The notes under the pieces: generated by a model
Told to the model about the DNA's origin: nothing
Database searches by the model: none
Seen by the model: the letters and a program-made list of their open reading frames with translations, nothing else
Made by a program: the position numbers and the translations under genes
In this document: in pieces, positions 61,379 to 64,000 of the stretch
Layout of the letters: every line of letters begins with the position of its first letter
Numbering within the stretch: position 1 is the first letter of the stretch
Origin: Cryobacterium flavum
GTDB taxonomy: Bacteria; Actinomycetota; Actinomycetes; Actinomycetales; Microbacteriaceae
Reading direction: 5' to 3'
DNA: 64,000 nucleotides
NCBI RefSeq assembly: GCF_900103805.1
Contig: NZ_FNIB01000003.1
Location: 200,987 to 264,986 of the forward strand

Positions 61379-62302
61379 ATGACCACGCGCCGAATGCTCC
61401 CGCCCCACCTCCTTGCCGGCCCATTCGCCGTGTCCCAGGGCGCTGCGCACGGCTTGTCACCCGGTCGCCTGCGGGCCAGCGACCTCGCCCGCCCGTTCTG
61501 GGGCGTGCGCGCACCCGCATCAGCTCACGCCAGTACGCGAGACCTGTGCAACGCCTTCGCACAGCGGATGCCCTTGGGCGCGTTCTTCAGCCACCACACG
61601 GCCGCGCTCCTGTTCGGAGCGCCGCTGCCGCCTCAGCTCGCCACCATGAACACCCTGCACGTCACCGTTCCGCTGCCGGGGCGTGCCCTGCGTGTGAACG
61701 GCGTCGCCGGCCATGCCATGGCGGTTGATGACGACGAGCTGTTCGACTGGTTCGGATTCAGCGTCACATGCCCGGCGCGCACCTGGTGCGATCTCGCGGA
61801 GAGCCTTACCCTGCGGCAGGTCGTAGCGGTCGGGGACTACCTCATCCGCTGGAGTTCACCGCTGGTCACCATCAACGAACTGGTCCAGGCCGTTGAACGC
61901 CACCGGCGCGGCAAGCTGCTCCTGGGCCGTGCCCTCTCACTGCTGGACGAGCGCAGCGAGTCGTCGCCCGAATCCGAGCTGCGTGTGATCGTGGTGACGA
62001 ACGGGCTCCCTCAACCCCTCGTCAACGAAAACATCTTTGCCGCATCGGGTCGGTTCCTGTGTCGTGCCGACCTGTACTTCAAACAATTCGGCGAGCTCCT
62101 CGAATACGAGGGAGATCAGCATCGCACCGACCAACGACAGTGGCGCCGCGACCTCACCCGTACAGCCGACGTCGAGTCGGAAGGGCTGCACGTCACCCGC
62201 GTCAACGCCGACGATCTGCGTCAGGAGTCCCAACTCGTGGCTCGAATCGCGCGCAATCTGAGCCGTCGTGGATGGTGTGGCACACCCCGCCGCGCTCAGT
62301 AG
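61379..62302 (+). CDS. AbiEi/DUF559-type protein inserted in the flagellar cluster
   Basis: The protein is 307 residues. The N-terminus (GPFAVSQGAAHGLSPGRLRA, FWGVRAPA) resembles the winged-helix AbiEi-type antitoxin domain, followed by a DUF4143/DUF559-like C-terminus (ADLYFKQFGELLEYEGDQHR, TDQRQWRRDLTRTADVESEG, VTRVNADDL) with the D..E.xG.xH pattern of Vsr/restriction-like nuclease folds. Such proteins are abundant and mostly uncharacterised in actinobacteria. There is no flagellar motif and no cognate AbiEii toxin. It sits between a terminator and flbD, so it looks like an inserted cargo gene. No ribosome site is evident before ATG 61379. Confidence 0.65.
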   Translation: MTTRRMLPPHLLAGPFAVSQGAAHGLSPGRLRASDLARPFWGVRAPASAHASTRDLCNAFAQRMPLGAFFSHHTAALLFGAPLPPQLATMNTLHVTVPLPGRALRVNGVAGHAMAVDDDELFDWFGFSVTCPARTWCDLAESLTLRQVVAVGDYLIRWSSPLVTINELVQAVERHRRGKLLLGRALSLLDERSESSPESELRVIVVTNGLPQPLVNENIFAASGRFLCRADLYFKQFGELLEYEGDQHRTDQRQWRRDLTRTADVESEGLHVTRVNADDLRQESQLVARIARNLSRRGWCGTPRRAQ

Positions 62303-62436
62303 ACGATTTTCGTGGGTGGGCAGGGCCGCGCACCCGTCAAAATTGTCCACTGAGCGGATGCCTTACGCCAGTCCACAAACAGCCGACAGTACTGATTGAC
62401 ACCTCGCTTGCGGTGTTCTGACCCAGGGATGAACAC

Positions 62437-62670
62437 ATGATCGTACTAACGCGGCTGAACGACAGTCACTTTGCGATTAACCCCGACCTGATCGAACGCA
62501 TCCATGCGAACCCGGACACCACCCTGGTCATGGTGGACGGTGCCAACTTCATCGTCACCGAGTCCATGGAAGAAGTGATCGAGAAGATCGCGAGCTACCG
62601 GGCGCACGTGATCGCGCTCGCGTATGACCCGACCGCCGGGGACCTGCCACGAGGCCCCAGGAAGCTCTAG
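62437..62670 (+). CDS. flbD: Flagellar FlbD family protein
   Basis: This 77-residue protein is MIVLTRLNDSHFAINPDLIE followed by HANPDTTLVMVDGANFIVTE and SMEEVIEKIASYRAHV, a full match to the small FlbD proteins found before motA or between flgE and fliL in gram-positive bacteria. Function unclear. Its TAG overlaps the motA GTG. The 134 bases upstream hold no clear promoter. Confidence 0.9.
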   Translation: MIVLTRLNDSHFAINPDLIERIHANPDTTLVMVDGANFIVTESMEEVIEKIASYRAHVIALAYDPTAGDLPRGPRKL

Positions 62671-63536
62671 TGGATCCCGCAACTCTGATCGGTCTGGTGC
62701 TCGCCTTTGGCGCGCTCCTGGCCATGATCACCCTCGAGCATTCGTCGGTCATGTCAATCCTGCTGCCGGCTCCCATGATCCTCGTCTTCGGTGCCACCAT
62801 CGCGGTCGGGCTCGCTGGCGGCACAATAAAGGATTTCATTTCTGCCTTCAAGGCGCTGCCGGGTGCGTTCCGCGGGAAGACCACGCCGCCGCAATCAGTC
62901 ATCGACCAGGTCGTCGGCCTGGCCGAAACCGCTCGAAGTTCCGGCTTGCTCGCCCTCGACCAGGAAGCGGACACCGTCAAGGATCCGTTTCTGCGGGGGG
63001 CCCTGCAGAACATCGCCGACGGCACCGACGGTGACGAACTGCGCATGTTGCTCGAAGACGAGATCGCAACCAAGGCACGCTCCAACCGCAACGCGGCCAA
63101 ATTCTTTACCGGCCTCGGCGGCTACGCCCCGACTGTCGGCATCATTGGCACGGTCGTTTCTCTGACCCACGTCCTCGAAAACCTCGACACGCCCGCTACC
63201 CTCGGCCCGATGATCGCGGCCGCGTTCGTCGCGACACTGTGGGGCCTGCTGTCCGCCAACTTCATCTGGCTGCCGATCGGCTCCAGGCTGCGCCGTCTTG
63301 CCGACCTCGACGTCGACCGCATGACCCTGGTCATGGAAGGCGCCCTGGCCGTGCAGGCCGGAAGCCAGCCGCGGCTGCTCGGTGAACGACTGCGGGCCAT
63401 GGTTCCGGCCGAGCTGTTGCCCAAGGTCGGCGCCAAGGGCAAGGACGTTCAGGCGGATGCTGCCTCACCCGCCGGCAAGATCAAAGCCAAGGGTAAGGGA
63501 AAGGGTAAAGACAAAGACCTTCCCGAAGCAGCATGA
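62670..63536 (+). CDS. motA: Flagellar motor stator protein MotA
   Basis: The protein is 288 residues from a GTG. Four membrane spans: two near the N-terminus (LIGLVLAFGALLAMITLEHS; ILVFGATIAVGLAGGTIKDF), then a cytoplasmic loop with charged residues that meet FliG, then GGYAPTVGIIGTVVSLTHVL with the conserved proline and MIAAAFVATLWGLLSANF. The tail is an unusual Lys/Gly run (KAKGKGKGKDKD). It forms the ion channel with MotB. ATGA with motB. Confidence 0.94.
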   Translation: MDPATLIGLVLAFGALLAMITLEHSSVMSILLPAPMILVFGATIAVGLAGGTIKDFISAFKALPGAFRGKTTPPQSVIDQVVGLAETARSSGLLALDQEADTVKDPFLRGALQNIADGTDGDELRMLLEDEIATKARSNRNAAKFFTGLGGYAPTVGIIGTVVSLTHVLENLDTPATLGPMIAAAFVATLWGLLSANFIWLPIGSRLRRLADLDVDRMTLVMEGALAVQAGSQPRLLGERLRAMVPAELLPKVGAKGKDVQADAASPAGKIKAKGKGKGKDKDLPEAA

Positions 63537-64000
63537 GTGTGCGCGCCAAGCGGCGCAAAATGGTCGAAGAAGAGGACGTCCACCCCGACGAGCGGTGGAT
63601 GGCCTCCTACATGGACATGGTCACGGTGCTGATGTGCATGTTCATCGTTCTGTTTGCCATGTCGACTGTCGACCAAGACAAGTACGAGCAACTGGCCAAC
63701 TCCCTTGCCACCGGCTTCGGTGCCGTCGATGCTGGCAAGGTGGATACCGCCGAGGGAGTCGTCGTTCCGGCCGACCTCATCGACAACCAGGGCGAATCAC
63801 CCACGGAAGTCACCCACTCGTCCGAGGCAATCGACCCGGCAGAGGCCACGGCCGTGGCCACCGCGAACGCCGAAGCGGCCGAGAAGGAGGTGGCGAAGCT
63901 CGATCAGCTGGAGGCTGCTGTGACCGCCAATCTGACCGCAGCCGGTGTGGCCCAACTGGTCGAATTTCACATCACCGACCGTGGCCTGACCCTGGGCCTG
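63533..64000 (+). CDS. motB: Flagellar motor stator protein MotB (partial)
   Basis: The first 156 codons are present and the frame runs off the window. A basic N-terminus (SVRAKRRKMVEEED) precedes one membrane span, SYMDMVTVLMCMFIVLFAMS, whose Asp28 corresponds to the essential ion-binding Asp32 of E. coli MotB. A Glu/Ala-rich linker follows, then ITDRGLTLGL, the start of the OmpA-like peptidoglycan-binding domain. Confidence 0.93.
   Translation, partial: MSVRAKRRKMVEEEDVHPDERWMASYMDMVTVLMCMFIVLFAMSTVDQDKYEQLANSLATGFGAVDAGKVDTAEGVVVPADLIDNQGESPTEVTHSSEAIDPAEATAVATANAEAAEKEVAKLDQLEAAVTANLTAAGVAQLVEFHITDRGLTLGL

Overview
The window is high-GC DNA from a motile actinobacterium. The best fit is Microbacteriaceae. 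The reasons are strong GC bias at third codon positions, the ClpS-DUF2017 pair, the DUF6504 / alternative Pol III alpha pair, SufS-SufU, and a gram-positive type flagellar cluster (FliW, FliA, FlbD, no P/L-ring genes seen). The family assignment is inference. No rRNA, tRNA, CRISPR array, insertion sequence or phage module was seen.

Bases 1-4200: the 3' end of a penicillin-binding protein (+), then on the minus strand a DUF6504 protein translationally coupled to an alternative (DnaE2-like) DNA polymerase III alpha. Bases 4388-8163: a glycerate module (CdaR-type regulator, glycerate kinase, GntP permease). Bases 8273-10369: a Tat-exported PhoX-type phosphatase. Bases 10551-17940: a one-carbon module with zinc formaldehyde dehydrogenase, MoaA, FdhD, an FdhF/YdeP-type molybdoenzyme, and an OFA-type (oxalate/formate) MFS carrier with its tiny partner protein. 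Bases 18275-21903: a coupled pair of glycosyltransferases, the first fused to a HEAT-like N-terminal region. Bases 21995-35779: purine and ureide catabolism. It has a MobA-like nucleotidyltransferase, formamidase-family protein, amidase, ureidoglycine-glyoxylate aminotransferase remnant, allantoate amidohydrolase, RpiR regulator, OHCU decarboxylase remnant and HIU hydrolase. On the minus strand are guanine deaminase, uricase, an allantoinase remnant and a two-gene xanthine dehydrogenase. Three of these enzymes lack their catalytic middles through clean in-frame internal deletions, while their neighbours look intact.

Bases 36017-40245 hold housekeeping genes: an FAD disulfide oxidoreductase, DUF2017, clpS, sufS and sufU. 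From 40308 to the end is a flagellar and motility cluster. The minus strand has flgN-flgK-flgL-fliW. The plus strand has fliA, a flagellin array (a D0-only mini-flagellin, two full flagellins, one decayed copy), fliD-fliS, then flgB-flgC-fliE-fliF-fliG-fliH-fliI-fliJ-(NlpC/P60 hydrolase)-fliK-flgD-flgE, a foreign-looking AbiEi/DUF559-type gene, flbD, motA and the start of motB. Nearly all flagellar genes overlap by 1-4 bases.

Two regulatory layers can be read from the flagellar DNA. First, four sites fit CTWACCS-N12-GRYCGATAGY (sigma-28 type, expected to be read by the FliA encoded here). Second, a hairpin with GGA in its loop stands in the leader of all four flagellin-type genes, as expected for CsrA control relieved by FliW. 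The purine region has TGAAA/TTTCA-type inverted repeats that may be operators of the RpiR regulator encoded within it.
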